A DNA stretch of 42,965 nt from an uncultured Pelagibacteraceae bacterium (GTDB lineage Bacteria; Pseudomonadota; Alphaproteobacteria; Pelagibacterales; Pelagibacteraceae). Under the pieces are notes generated by a model. The model was given only the letters and a program-made list of their open reading frames with translations. It did not search any database and was not told the DNA's origin. The translations under genes were made by a program, and so were the position numbers. This document shows, piece after piece, positions 1-9,709 of this stretch. The first letter of the stretch is position 1. Each line of letters opens with the position of its first letter. The stretch is taken from NCBI GenBank assembly GCA_902590625.1, contig CACIXL010000007.1, forward strand, positions 1 through 42,965. Direction: 5' to 3'.

Positions 1-248
1 CTAGAACAGTTGAAATTTTTTCTAAACGACTGCAAACGCAAGAGCGATTGACGATGCAAATTGCAAAAACACTTATGAGTGCTTTAGATGCAAAGGGTGT
101 AGCAGTTACAATTGATGCAGCTCATCAGTGCATGACTATGCGGGGTATAAAAAAAGAGAAAGCAACAACTGTTACAAATTATTTTTTAGGATCTTTTAAG
201 GAAGATTTAAGTATTCAAAATAGATACCTAAAATATATTGGAAAATAG
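1..248 (+). CDS. folE: GTP cyclohydrolase I, C-terminal fragment (5' truncated by window edge)
   Basis: Frame open from base 3 (RTVEIFSKRLQTQERLTMQIAKTLMSAL...GVAVTIDAAHQCMTMRGIKK...) matches the FolE C-terminus with the H-C-M-MRG motif; the track start at 48 is internal. Confidence 0.93.
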   Translation, partial: RTVEIFSKRLQTQERLTMQIAKTLMSALDAKGVAVTIDAAHQCMTMRGIKKEKATTVTNYFLGSFKEDLSIQNRYLKYIGK

Positions 249-1250
249 ATGTCTGATAAATTCAAAGCTGTTGTTATTGATAATCAAAACGAAAAATTCA
301 CAAGAGAAATAAAAGAAATAGATAAAACCCAATTAAAGGATGGAAATGTTTTAGTCAAAGTTGACTACTCAAGCTTAAATTATAAAGATGCTCTGATTTT
401 AAATGATGGAGGGAAGATTGTAAGAAAATTTCCTTTTGTTCCGGGAATAGATTTTTCAGGAACAGTAGTAGAGAGCGAAGATAGTAAATTCACAAAAGAT
501 GATAAAGTAATTCTTACAGGATTTAGAGTGGGAGAAGCATATTTTGGGGGGTTTTCTCAATACGCAAAAGTTGACTCAAATTTTTTAATCAAAATACCAA
601 AAGAATTAGATGCACATAAAGCTATGATGTTAGGTACAGCTGGTTTTACTGCTTTACTTTGCTCGTTTGCTGTAAAAGCAAAAGAAGAATTACTATTAGG
701 TGAAAAAGTTAAAGATGTTTTAGTTACTGGCGCAACAGGTGGTGTTGGAAGTATTGCGGTAATGATTTTATCAAAAATGGGATACGATGTTCATGCTGTT
801 ACAGGTAAAAAAGATAAGAACGATTATTTAAAAGATTTAGGTGCAAAAAATATTATCGACAGAAAAGAGTTTGAAGGCGAAAGCAAACTGCTAGAAAAAG
901 GAGTATGGGACGGGGTAGTTGATACTGTTGGTGGATCTGCTTTAACTAAAATATTTGCTCAAACAAAACCTGGTGGAATTGTAGCTGCTTGTGGAAATGC
1001 TGGAGGTATTAAAATTAATACAAATGTTATGCCATTTATTATAAGAGGAGTTAAATTGTGGGGAATTGATTCGTCAGGATCATCAATTAAACGAAGAGAA
1101 TTCGTTTGGGGGGAAGCAGCTAAGTTAATAGATTTTTCAAAGGTTCAATCTTTCACTAAAGAGCTTTCATTTACTGAACTTTTAGAAACTTATCCTAAAC
1201 TTCTTAAAGGGGAGTTTTTTGGAAGAGCTATAGTAAATCCAAATAAATAA
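249..1250 (+). CDS. acuI: YhdH/YhfP-family quinone oxidoreductase, probable acrylyl-CoA reductase (AcuI-like)
   Basis: MDR fold; SSLNYKDALILND, PGIDFSGTVVES and VTGATGGVGSIAVMIL motifs typical of YhdH/AcuI. Confidence 0.8.
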   Translation: MSDKFKAVVIDNQNEKFTREIKEIDKTQLKDGNVLVKVDYSSLNYKDALILNDGGKIVRKFPFVPGIDFSGTVVESEDSKFTKDDKVILTGFRVGEAYFGGFSQYAKVDSNFLIKIPKELDAHKAMMLGTAGFTALLCSFAVKAKEELLLGEKVKDVLVTGATGGVGSIAVMILSKMGYDVHAVTGKKDKNDYLKDLGAKNIIDRKEFEGESKLLEKGVWDGVVDTVGGSALTKIFAQTKPGGIVAACGNAGGIKINTNVMPFIIRGVKLWGIDSSGSSIKRREFVWGEAAKLIDFSKVQSFTKELSFTELLETYPKLLKGEFFGRAIVNPNK

Positions 1251-1269
1251 CTTATAATTAACTTTATCT

Positions 1270-2160
1270 ATGGATTGGGATAAATTAAAAATATTTCATA
1301 CTGTTGCTGAGGCCTCTAGTTTTACTAAAGCTTCTACTATATTAAATTTAAGCCAATCAGCTATAAGCCGCCAAATTCAAGCATTAGAGAGCGATTTAAA
1401 AGTTCAACTTTTTGAGAGACATGCAAGAGGTTTAGTTTTGACTGAAAATGGTGAATATCTCTACAAATCAGCTCATGAGATCATCTCAAAATTAAAAGAT
1501 GTTGAGTCTAATCTTAGCGGACATAAAGATAAACTAAATGGAAAACTTACTGTTACCACAGTAGTAAGTTTTGGCACGACTTGGCTTACACCTAGAATAA
1601 AAGAATTTATGGATTTACATCCAGATATTGAAATTGAATTAATTTTTGATGATAAAGAACTTGATTTAAGTACACGAGAAGCGGATGTTGCAATAAGAAT
1701 GAGGAGACCAAAACAATTAAATTTAATTCAAAAAAAATTTGTTGATTTTAATTATCATATTTACGGTTCAAGTGATTACCTACAAAAAAATGGATATCCA
1801 AAAACTTTAAAAGATTTAGATAAACACAAATTTATAACTTACGGGAAAGGAGCTCCATCTCCAGTTTATAATCCTGACTGGGTATTAAAACATGGTGTTA
1901 AAGACGGAAAAAAAAGAAAATCGATTATGAAAGTAAACAGTGTGTATGGATTGTTATTAGCAGTACAAAGTGGAGTGGGTCTAGCTGCTTTACCGGATTA
2001 CATTGCACATAACGTTAGTAATATAACTAAAGTTTTACCCGAGGAAACAGGAAAACCTACAGAAACACACTTTGTTTATCCTGCATCTTTAAAGAATAAT
2101 GCAAGATTGATGGCTTTTAGAAACTTTATATTTACAAAGGTTAATGAATGGAAATTTTAA
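1270..2160 (+). CDS. LysR-family transcriptional regulator
   Basis: N-terminal wHTH (MDWDKLKIFHTVAEASSFTKASTILNLSQSAISRQIQALESDL) plus LysR substrate domain. Confidence 0.93.
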   Translation: MDWDKLKIFHTVAEASSFTKASTILNLSQSAISRQIQALESDLKVQLFERHARGLVLTENGEYLYKSAHEIISKLKDVESNLSGHKDKLNGKLTVTTVVSFGTTWLTPRIKEFMDLHPDIEIELIFDDKELDLSTREADVAIRMRRPKQLNLIQKKFVDFNYHIYGSSDYLQKNGYPKTLKDLDKHKFITYGKGAPSPVYNPDWVLKHGVKDGKKRKSIMKVNSVYGLLLAVQSGVGLAALPDYIAHNVSNITKVLPEETGKPTETHFVYPASLKNNARLMAFRNFIFTKVNEWKF

Positions 2161-3266
2161 TTTCTTTTATAATCCCATTTATAATTTTATTAACTATTGT
2201 TGTTTTTATTCATGAATATGGACACTATTATTTTGCAAAAAAATATGGTGTTGGAGTTACTGATTTTTCCATTGGTTTTGGTAAAGAAATATTTGGTTTT
2301 AATGATAAATCAGGTACCAGATGGAAATTTTGCGCAATACCGCTAGGAGGATATGTTAAATTTTTTGGTGATAGAAACGTTTTTAGCCAAGCAGAGCAAG
2401 AAGAACTTTTAAAGGAATATGATGAGGAAGATAGAAAAAAACTATTTGTAGTAAAACCTCTCTATCAAAGGTCTTTAATTGTTGCAGCTGGACCTTTTGC
2501 TAATTTTTTATTAGCTATAGTGATTTTTGCTTTTATTTATATGTTTGCAGGTAAGGATTTTACACCTGCTCAAATCCAAGAGGTACAGCCTGAAAGCCCA
2601 GCTTATGTTGCGGGTATTAAATCAGGTGATGTAATTCAATCAATAAACGAAAGAGAAGTAAAAAGTATTATGGAGGTTTCGACTTTCATAAACGCTTCAT
2701 CTTCAGAAACTATTGACATAGAAGTCCTGAGAAATGATAACGAACTTACTTTACAGGTAAAGCCAAAGTTTATTGAAGGAAAAGACTCGCTTGGAAATCA
2801 AATAAATAAGAAGATTATTGGAATTAAAGTCGCGCCTTTAAATGAAGAGATAAATAGGCAGAGATTAGGTCCTGCTACAGCATTATATTATGCTGTTAAA
2901 GAAACTTGGTTTGTTATTGAAGCATCATGGGAATTCGTAATTTCCATGTTTAAAGGCACAGGGGACACCTCTCAATTAGGAGGCCCAATTAAAATTGCTA
3001 AAATAACTGGTCAGGTTGCTAAGTTTGGAATTGTCGCTTTCCTTAGTATTATGGCTTATATTTCTATAAGTTTAGGATTTATTAATCTTTTCCCAATTCC
3101 GATGTTAGATGGGGGGCATTTAATGTTCTACGCCTTCGAGAAGATTTTAGGCCGTCCTTTAACTCAAAAAACTCAGGAAGGTTTTTTTCGAATCGGGTTA
3201 TTTTTATTACTTTCTTTAATGTTTTTCACAACATTTAATGACCTGAAAGATTTAGGCTTGTTTTAA
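2148..3266 (+). CDS. rseP: RIP metalloprotease RseP (site-2 protease)
   Basis: HEYGHY zinc motif, PDZ-like segment, NLFPIPMLDGGHL motif; 13-bp overlap with the LysR gene. Confidence 0.9.
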   Translation: MEILISFIIPFIILLTIVVFIHEYGHYYFAKKYGVGVTDFSIGFGKEIFGFNDKSGTRWKFCAIPLGGYVKFFGDRNVFSQAEQEELLKEYDEEDRKKLFVVKPLYQRSLIVAAGPFANFLLAIVIFAFIYMFAGKDFTPAQIQEVQPESPAYVAGIKSGDVIQSINEREVKSIMEVSTFINASSSETIDIEVLRNDNELTLQVKPKFIEGKDSLGNQINKKIIGIKVAPLNEEINRQRLGPATALYYAVKETWFVIEASWEFVISMFKGTGDTSQLGGPIKIAKITGQVAKFGIVAFLSIMAYISISLGFINLFPIPMLDGGHLMFYAFEKILGRPLTQKTQEGFFRIGLFLLLSLMFFTTFNDLKDLGLF

Positions 3267-3413
3267 GCCACTTTTTTAAGCTAAAAAAGTCAATAAAATC
3301 AACACTTTTTTAGGCACAATATATTGTGTTAACATTTACGTGAAACACCAAAAAAACATTGATTTTACTAGGTTTTTCTGCAGATTAGAAATTAACCAAT
3401 AAAGGGGCATAAA

Positions 3414-3689
3414 ATGAATAAAAAACAACTAGTAGCGAAAATATCGTCAACTTTGGGTCAGAGTAAAGCTGATGCTGAGAGAACTTTTGACTCAATAACG
3501 ACTATAATTTTAGATGCTTTGAAAAATGACGATACTGTAAAGATAGCTGGTTTTGGTACTTATAAAGTAGCAAAGAGAAAAGCTAGAGTAGGAAGAAATC
3601 CTAGAACAGGTGAGTCAATTCAAATCGCTGCATCACAAAAAGTTAAGTTTTTACCTGCTAAAAGCTTAAAAGAAATGTTTAATCGATAA
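3414..3689 (+). CDS. HU-family DNA-binding protein
   Basis: MNKKQLVAKISSTLGQSKADAERTFD...GFGTYKVAKRKARVGRNPRTGESIQI, classical HU signature. Confidence 0.95.
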   Translation: MNKKQLVAKISSTLGQSKADAERTFDSITTIILDALKNDDTVKIAGFGTYKVAKRKARVGRNPRTGESIQIAASQKVKFLPAKSLKEMFNR

Positions 3690-3697
3690 ACGTTTAT

Positions 3698-3732
3698 TTA
3701 GCCCTTATTTGATAATCTCAAATAGGGGCTAA
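3698..3732 (+). terminator. Strong hairpin downstream of HU (15-bp stem, TAATC loop), no clear U-tract
   Basis: TTAGCCCTTATTTGA-TAATC-TCAAATAGGGGCTAA pairs throughout with one G-U. Confidence 0.5.
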
Positions 3733-3823
3733 CTACTTGCAGAAACTGCATAGCTCAAATTAGCACATATCATTACTAATTTAAATTTATAAATTCTATA
3801 AGGCCTCCAACAAGGGAGAACTT

Positions 3824-5116
3824 ATGAAAAAATACATTGGTTACTTTTTAGCAGGTACAGCCATATACTTTGGTTTTGCTGGTTTGGGTTATGCCGAAAC
3901 TACAGTGTCTGCAGAAGTACAATACATATTTAATACTATATTATTTTTGATGTCAGGTTTCTTGGTCATGTGGATGGCCGCAGGTTTTGCAATGTTAGAG
4001 TCAGGTTTAGTAACATCAAAGTCTGTATCAGCAATCTGCGCAAAAAATATAGGTCTTTATTCAATCGCTGGAGTAATGTTCTGGCTGGTTGGTTATAATT
4101 TAGCTTACGGTATTCCAGAAGGTGGATATATCGGTACATTCACACCGTGGAGTGATGCATCAAAACTTGAGACAGGTTATTCAGATGGATCTGACTGGTT
4201 TTTCCAGATGGTGTTCTGTGCCACTACAATGTCAATCGTATCTGGTACGTTAGCTGAGAGAATTAAGATCTGGCCATTTTTCTTATTTGCCGCAATTTTA
4301 ACTGGAATTATCTATCCAATTTCAATGGGTTGGCAGTGGGGTGGCGGATGGTTATCTGTTGCTGGATTCTCTGATTTTGCTGGTTCTACACTAGTACATG
4401 CTGCTGGAGGAGCTGCTGCTTTAGCCGGAGCCATCGTTCTTGGTGCTAGATCAGGCAGATTCTCAGGTAGAGGAGAAGCTAAGCCTATGGCGCCTTTTGC
4501 GGCATCATCTATTCCATTAGCAACCTTGGGAGTATTCATACTTTGGTTAGGTTGGTTCGGTTTTAATGGTGGATCGCAATTAGCCGCTGGAACACTTGAA
4601 GACGTGTCTTCAGTAGCAACAATTTATATCAATACAAACTTAGCTGCAGGCGGTGGTGTATTAGCTGCTGCAACTGTATCAAGATTAATTGGTGGTAAAA
4701 CTGATGTAGTAATGATGCTAAACGGCGCGATAGCTGGCTTAGTGGGTATTACGGCAGAGCCATTAACACCAAGTCCGTTAGCTGCAATCTTCATTGGAGC
4801 GATAGCTGGAGTATTAATGTACTTCTCAACAAAACTATTGTTCAAAATGAAAATTGACGACGTAGTAGGTGCCATACCAGCACACTTAGTAGCTGGAGTA
4901 TGGGGTACATTAGCAGTGCCATTAACAAACGGTGATGTTACTTTCGGAGCACAATTCCTAGGAACTATCTCAGTTGTGGTATTCGTTTTCATAGTCTCGT
5001 TTATTGTTTTCCAAATAATCAAAAATACAATTGGATTAAGAATAAGCAAAGAAGCTGAAAGACTAGGAACCGACAAAGCAGAAGTTGGTGTAATAGCTTA
5101 CGGTATAAGAGACTAA
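3824..5116 (+). CDS. amtB: Ammonium transporter (Amt family)
   Basis: Signal peptide plus Amt motifs (GFAMLESGLV, FAGSTLVHAAGGAAALAGAIVLG, WLGWFGFNGGS). Confidence 0.95.
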   Translation: MKKYIGYFLAGTAIYFGFAGLGYAETTVSAEVQYIFNTILFLMSGFLVMWMAAGFAMLESGLVTSKSVSAICAKNIGLYSIAGVMFWLVGYNLAYGIPEGGYIGTFTPWSDASKLETGYSDGSDWFFQMVFCATTMSIVSGTLAERIKIWPFFLFAAILTGIIYPISMGWQWGGGWLSVAGFSDFAGSTLVHAAGGAAALAGAIVLGARSGRFSGRGEAKPMAPFAASSIPLATLGVFILWLGWFGFNGGSQLAAGTLEDVSSVATIYINTNLAAGGGVLAAATVSRLIGGKTDVVMMLNGAIAGLVGITAEPLTPSPLAAIFIGAIAGVLMYFSTKLLFKMKIDDVVGAIPAHLVAGVWGTLAVPLTNGDVTFGAQFLGTISVVVFVFIVSFIVFQIIKNTIGLRISKEAERLGTDKAEVGVIAYGIRD

Positions 5117-5150
5117 ATAAAATTCCCTCCCTCATTAGTTGGGAAAAAAT

Positions 5151-5190
5151 ATAAGGCCTGGTTCGGATCCCCCGTCCAGGCCTTATTTTA
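5151..5190 (+). terminator. Intrinsic terminator after first amt gene
   Basis: ATAAGGCCTGG...CCAGGCCTTAT 11-bp stem followed by TTTA. Confidence 0.8.
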
Positions 5191-5269
5191 TTTACAAGTC
5201 TCTTATGCATTTAAATCATGCTTCAAAACTTTAAAATTTGATATCAAGATCAAAAAAAAAGGGGGAAAC

Positions 5270-6559
5270 ATGAAAAAATTAACATTTATTTTTTTAGGTT
5301 GTATTTCTGCTTCGCTGATAAGTTCACAAAGCTTCGCAGAAACTACAATGTCTCAAGAGGGACAATATATTTTCAATTCGTTAGGATTTTATTTAGGTGG
5401 AGTACTGGTAGCTTTCATGGCTGCAGGATTTTGTATGTTAGAAAGCGGATTAGTGACCACTAAAAGTGTATCGACAATTGCCGCGAAAAATATAGGTAAA
5501 TTCGCTATATGTTCAATCATATTTTTCTTGGTAGGTTATAATTTAGCCTATGGAGTGCCAGAAGGTGGTTACGTTGGCTCATTTTCAATTTGGACTGACG
5601 GTTCTGATGCTGGAACAGGTTATTCAGGATATTCTGATTGGTTTTTTCAAACAATGTTTGTTTGTGCTACAGCCTCAATCGTGTCTGGAGCAGTAGCTGA
5701 AAGAATTAAGATTTGGCCTTTCTTCATTTTCGCAGCAATTATGGCTGGAGTGATATATCCAATATCAATGGGATGGCAATGGGGCGGTGGCTGGTTAGCT
5801 ACCTCTGGATTCTCAGATTTTGCAGGATCAACTTTAGTTCATGCTTGCGGTGGAGCAGCTGCTCTAGCTGGAGTAATAGTTCTTGGAGCTAGAGAAGGAA
5901 GATTTGGAAGAAGAGGTGAAAAGAAATCTATGCAACCTTTTGCAGCCTCAAGTATTCCATTAGTTACACTTGGTACATTTTTACTTTGGTTTGGTTGGTT
6001 TGGTTTCAATGGTTTTAGCCAACTAGCGATGGGTACATTTGATGATGTTAACGCAATTTCAAAAATTGCTGTAAATACTCATTTGGCAGGAGCTGCTGGA
6101 ACCGTAACAGGTGCGGCGTTAACAAGATTAATTGGTGGAAAAACTGATATTGTTATGATGCTCAATGGAGCACTTGCGGGTCTTGTTGCTATCACAGCTG
6201 AACCTTTAACACCTGGACCAATCACTGCAATGATAATTGGATCTATTGGAGCTGTAATAATGTACTTTGGTACGAAGTTATTAGAAAGTTATGGATTAGA
6301 CGATGTAGTAGGAGCAATTCCAGTTCATATGTTTGCTGGAATTTTTGGAACATTAGTCGTTCCATTTACTAATCCAGACACATCATTTGGAGCTCAGTTT
6401 ATCGGTGTTATATCTGTATGCATATTTAGTTTTGTATTGTCATACATTACTTTTAGTTCATTAAAATCAACTATTGGACTAAGGATAAGTAAAGCTGCAG
6501 AAAAACAAGGAACCGATAAAGCTGAAGTTGGAGTAACAGCTTATTCAATTAGAGATTAA
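5270..6559 (+). CDS. Ammonium transporter (Amt family), second tandem paralogue
   Basis: Same Amt motifs and same length as the upstream gene; its own signal peptide and terminator. Confidence 0.95.
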   Translation: MKKLTFIFLGCISASLISSQSFAETTMSQEGQYIFNSLGFYLGGVLVAFMAAGFCMLESGLVTTKSVSTIAAKNIGKFAICSIIFFLVGYNLAYGVPEGGYVGSFSIWTDGSDAGTGYSGYSDWFFQTMFVCATASIVSGAVAERIKIWPFFIFAAIMAGVIYPISMGWQWGGGWLATSGFSDFAGSTLVHACGGAAALAGVIVLGAREGRFGRRGEKKSMQPFAASSIPLVTLGTFLLWFGWFGFNGFSQLAMGTFDDVNAISKIAVNTHLAGAAGTVTGAALTRLIGGKTDIVMMLNGALAGLVAITAEPLTPGPITAMIIGSIGAVIMYFGTKLLESYGLDDVVGAIPVHMFAGIFGTLVVPFTNPDTSFGAQFIGVISVCIFSFVLSYITFSSLKSTIGLRISKAAEKQGTDKAEVGVTAYSIRD

Positions 6560-6575
6560 TATTAAATTAATTCTT

Positions 6576-6604
6576 AAAAAGGCCCGCAAAATCGGGCCTT
6601 TTTT
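6576..6604 (+). terminator. Intrinsic terminator after second amt gene
   Basis: AAAAAGGCCCG-caaaat-CGGGCCTTTTTT. Confidence 0.85.
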
Positions 6605-6610
6605 ATTATA

Positions 6611-7633
6611 TTACTTATCGGTTTGCTCCCACACTTTCTTCCAATTCACATTCGGCGATAATCCAAAAATTGAATTAACATTTGTAAAATGTAAAGCCAA
6701 AGATGGAATAGGCGAAATACACAATTCTTTTTCATAAATATCATGCAGAGGTTTTTCAAAAGGTGCGTGTTCTTTTTTACACATGCTTACATAATTATTC
6801 CAATATTTTTCAATCATTTTTTTGCTCGTTAAAAAGGTACATAAAGTTTCATTTATTTTTCTCCAGTGGTAATTTTGACCTAAAAAATTTTGTGTTATTT
6901 CAGATTTTGCATATAAATAAGGGTAGTCAGCTGGGCATAAAATAACTTCACTGTTAATCTGTGAGGCTAATCTCTCATAAGTAAAAATCATCTCTTTAAG
7001 TGACTCTTTTTTATGTACGTAATCATCTTCAACAAAATAAATTAAATCTTCACACTTTTTAGCTTCCAAAAGCGATTGATGTATATTTGCCATGTTCGAT
7101 ATTTGATTATCCGTTACTTTTTCACCTCTTTGATTAGTTTTTTCTATATTGTTTACGAATTTTGAAACATCTAAATTAATTAATAAATATTCTTTTTTGA
7201 ACTCTTTAAATACACTATCTATTGAGTCTAAATTCTCTTTAGTAGAATTATGGTCTATTACTTTAAAATTTATTTTTAATTCCCCTAAATCATTATTTTG
7301 AGATGAATTTAATAATGATCTTATAGTTCTTATAGTATACTCGATTTTTTTCTTTTCGAATAAGCGTGATTTATTTTGAGTTAACATATTTACACTTGTG
7401 CATGTTCTTATAATTATATCTAAAGCTTTTACTTTCCTTGTTATTTTTACTTCTCCAAGAGGAAGGTTTATAGATTTTTGACCGAGCTCACTTAAATGCT
7501 GATTAACTCTCTTATCAGATGTTACGATTTCAAAGTTATTTTGATCAATGATTTCATAACCAAGTTTCCTTGAAATTTTGATGAATATTTTTTTTAAAAA
7601 ACTAGGTTTATTTGAATTCTTTATATTTTTCAT
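6611..7633 (-). CDS. Hypothetical protein, possibly glycosyltransferase-like (GT-A-type VEDDYV motif)
   Basis: Long ORF; 'DLIYFVEDDYVHKKESLKEMIFTYERL' and 'WRKINETLCTFLTSKKMIEKYW' resemble nucleotide-sugar transferase cores; family not certain. Confidence 0.5.
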   Translation of the reverse strand: MKNIKNSNKPSFLKKIFIKISRKLGYEIIDQNNFEIVTSDKRVNQHLSELGQKSINLPLGEVKITRKVKALDIIIRTCTSVNMLTQNKSRLFEKKKIEYTIRTIRSLLNSSQNNDLGELKINFKVIDHNSTKENLDSIDSVFKEFKKEYLLINLDVSKFVNNIEKTNQRGEKVTDNQISNMANIHQSLLEAKKCEDLIYFVEDDYVHKKESLKEMIFTYERLASQINSEVILCPADYPYLYAKSEITQNFLGQNYHWRKINETLCTFLTSKKMIEKYWNNYVSMCKKEHAPFEKPLHDIYEKELCISPIPSLALHFTNVNSIFGLSPNVNWKKVWEQTDK

Positions 7634-7671
7634 TATGGTAAAATATATATATTAGTTTATTACTTTCATCT

Positions 7672-8070
7672 ATGAGTATTAAATCATCTCAGACCTTAGT
7701 TGAAGAAGCGCAGAAAAAAATTCAAACATTAAAGCCTAATGAAGTAAAAAGTCTTTTAGAAAAAAAAGAAATCACTCTAATTGATGTTAGAGACATAAGA
7801 GAATTGTGGAAAGAAGGGACGATAGAAAACGCAAAACATATTCCTAGAGGAATGCTTGAATTTTGGCTTGATCCAGAAAGTTCATATTATAAAGCAAATA
7901 AAATCCAAGATATAAATAAGATGGTTTTATTTTGTGCTTTAGGATGGCGATCAGCTCTTGCTACAAAATCACTAGTAGAAATGGGTTTTAAAAACGTTGC
8001 CCACGTGGAAGGTGGTTTTGATGCCTTAAAAAATAGTGGGTTTAAAGTTGTAGCTAAAGAAAAAAAATAA
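7672..8070 (+). CDS. Rhodanese-like domain protein
   Basis: LIDVRDIRELWKEGTIENAKHIPRG and active-site loop VLFCALGWRSALAT. Confidence 0.88.
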   Translation: MSIKSSQTLVEEAQKKIQTLKPNEVKSLLEKKEITLIDVRDIRELWKEGTIENAKHIPRGMLEFWLDPESSYYKANKIQDINKMVLFCALGWRSALATKSLVEMGFKNVAHVEGGFDALKNSGFKVVAKEKK

Positions 8071-8071
8071 A

Positions 8072-8659
8072 CTATTTACTTGCTTCTTTTAAAACAAACT
8101 CAATTCTATCCTGTCCCCAAAAAATTTTACTATTTGATACAAATGTTGGTGCTCCAAAAATACCTTTTTGGTAAGCATCACTAGTTTTTTTTCTTAATGA
8201 GTCTTTAATTAAAGATGAAGTTGATCTTAAGATGAATGTTTTTGGATTAACATTTAAATTTTTTAACACTTTATGAATTACAATTTCATCATTCATGTTT
8301 AATCCATCCTGCCAGATTGTATTAAATATACTGTCAATGTAGTAGTTTTTAATATTATCTTCTTCTGCCACCAGAACACCTCTCATTAAATTCAAGCTTC
8401 TGATCGGAAAATATGAGTTAAATTTGAATTTTATATTATTTTTCTCAGCAATTAACTTACAGTCTCTAATCATATGTTTTGCTTTTGCAGGTATGAATGC
8501 TGGCGCCTTGATGCCATGTAAGTTATGTAAACCACCAAGAAGAACTGGATTGTATCTAATTTTAATCTTTTCTATATTTTCTATTTTTCTTATCTCTTTA
8601 TGAGCAAGAAAGGAGTATGGGCTAACAAAATCAAAGTAAAAATCAAAAGGCTTAATCAT
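8072..8659 (-). CDS. DsbA-family / 2-hydroxychromene-2-carboxylate isomerase-like protein
   Basis: KPFDFYFDFVSPYSFLAHKEI..., C-terminal GIFGAPTFVSNSKIFWGQDRIEFV; start probably the internal Met at 8659 (track gives 8680). Confidence 0.85.
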   Translation of the reverse strand: MIKPFDFYFDFVSPYSFLAHKEIRKIENIEKIKIRYNPVLLGGLHNLHGIKAPAFIPAKAKHMIRDCKLIAEKNNIKFKFNSYFPIRSLNLMRGVLVAEEDNIKNYYIDSIFNTIWQDGLNMNDEIVIHKVLKNLNVNPKTFILRSTSSLIKDSLRKKTSDAYQKGIFGAPTFVSNSKIFWGQDRIEFVLKEASK

Positions 8660-9122
8660 CAAAGCTAACTTTTTTAGCAAAGAAAATTCTTAAAAACCAA
8701 TAAATAATTAGTCCAACCGGTCCAGAGAAATAAGTCAGCACTAAAGACGGAATAGTGATTATTTTTGGAATTATGTATTTTTTACTATCACGGACAATCC
8801 AAGCGCCAGTAAATAAACTTATAGCTAAAAAATGAAGCCAAAAAATTAACAATAAAGATTCGTTAGCAAACATAGAATACAAACCATCCAACCCGTTATA
8901 TAATTCAAATCCATCAAATATATTTCCTTCCAAATAAATAATATATGTTAGATAAATATATCCAATTGCTAGTAACAGCGGAGCAATAATTGATTGGGTA
9001 AAAAAATTTGTCAAGTTATGATTGGGAGCTAAAATTAATAAAAGCCAAAAAGGTATTACACCCCAATTAGCAATTAAATAAATATTTTCATTAGTTAATA
9101 AAGGCAATAAATTATTTATCAT
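8652..9122 (-). CDS. ABA4-like (DUF4281) membrane protein
   Basis: Multi-TM; 'WLHFLAISLFTGAWIVRDS' and 'YFSGPVGLIIYWFLR' resemble the ABA4/DUF4281 family. Confidence 0.7.
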   Translation of the reverse strand: MINNLLPLLTNENIYLIANWGVIPFWLLLILAPNHNLTNFFTQSIIAPLLLAIGYIYLTYIIYLEGNIFDGFELYNGLDGLYSMFANESLLLIFWLHFLAISLFTGAWIVRDSKKYIIPKIITIPSLVLTYFSGPVGLIIYWFLRIFFAKKVSFDD

Positions 9123-9148
9123 GAAAAATAATATAGTATATTAGTTTA

Positions 9149-9709
9149 ATGAATCCCACAGTTAATAAAAGTGATTTTGAAGAGCTAACTACTAATTTAA
9201 AAGATTTAGCTTATTCTTATCTAGAAAAATATAGTCCATCTAAACAACAATTAAAAGTTTATCTATTAAAAAAATATCTTACTAAAATTAAAGGCACTCG
9301 ATCTAAAAAAGAAGTTACTGCAATAATAGATGAGATAATACTTAATCTAGAAAATAACAAAATTTTAAACGATGAAATGTATTCGGACTCAAAAGCTAGA
9401 ATGTTTTTGCGAAGAGGTTATTCTTTAAATAAAATAAATCAATCGCTGAGAAATAAAGGCATAGATAATAAATATATAAAGCAAAGTATTGATAAAATTA
9501 AGGAAGATGAAATAGAGCCTGATTTTGTTTCAGCTTTAAAATTATGTAAAAGAAGAAGAATTGGCCCCTTAAGACCTCATGAAAATAGAGAATTATTTTA
9601 TAAAAAAGATATGGGCATTTTAGCTAGGAGCGGATTTAGTTTTGAATTGTCGAAAAGAGTTTTGGATTTAGAAAAAAATGAATTCGATAAGTTAATCAAG
9701 ATTATCTGA
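9149..9709 (+). CDS. recX: RecX-family regulatory protein
   Basis: Helical repeats: AYSYLEKYSPSKQQLKVYLLKKY..., INQSLRNKGIDNKYIKQSI...; RecX-like C-terminus. Confidence 0.7.
   Translation: MNPTVNKSDFEELTTNLKDLAYSYLEKYSPSKQQLKVYLLKKYLTKIKGTRSKKEVTAIIDEIILNLENNKILNDEMYSDSKARMFLRRGYSLNKINQSLRNKGIDNKYIKQSIDKIKEDEIEPDFVSALKLCKRRRIGPLRPHENRELFYKKDMGILARSGFSFELSKRVLDLEKNEFDKLIKII

Noticed and set aside
4312-5076. Minus-strand ORFs 4312-4539 and 4624-5076 inside the first amt gene
   Set aside because: Antisense frames with low-complexity Pro/Ala/Thr composition mirroring the Amt coding strand; no independent support.
5019-5210. Minus-strand ORF of 63 aa over the amt terminator
   Set aside because: Covers the amt 3' end and an obvious intrinsic terminator; composition not protein-like.
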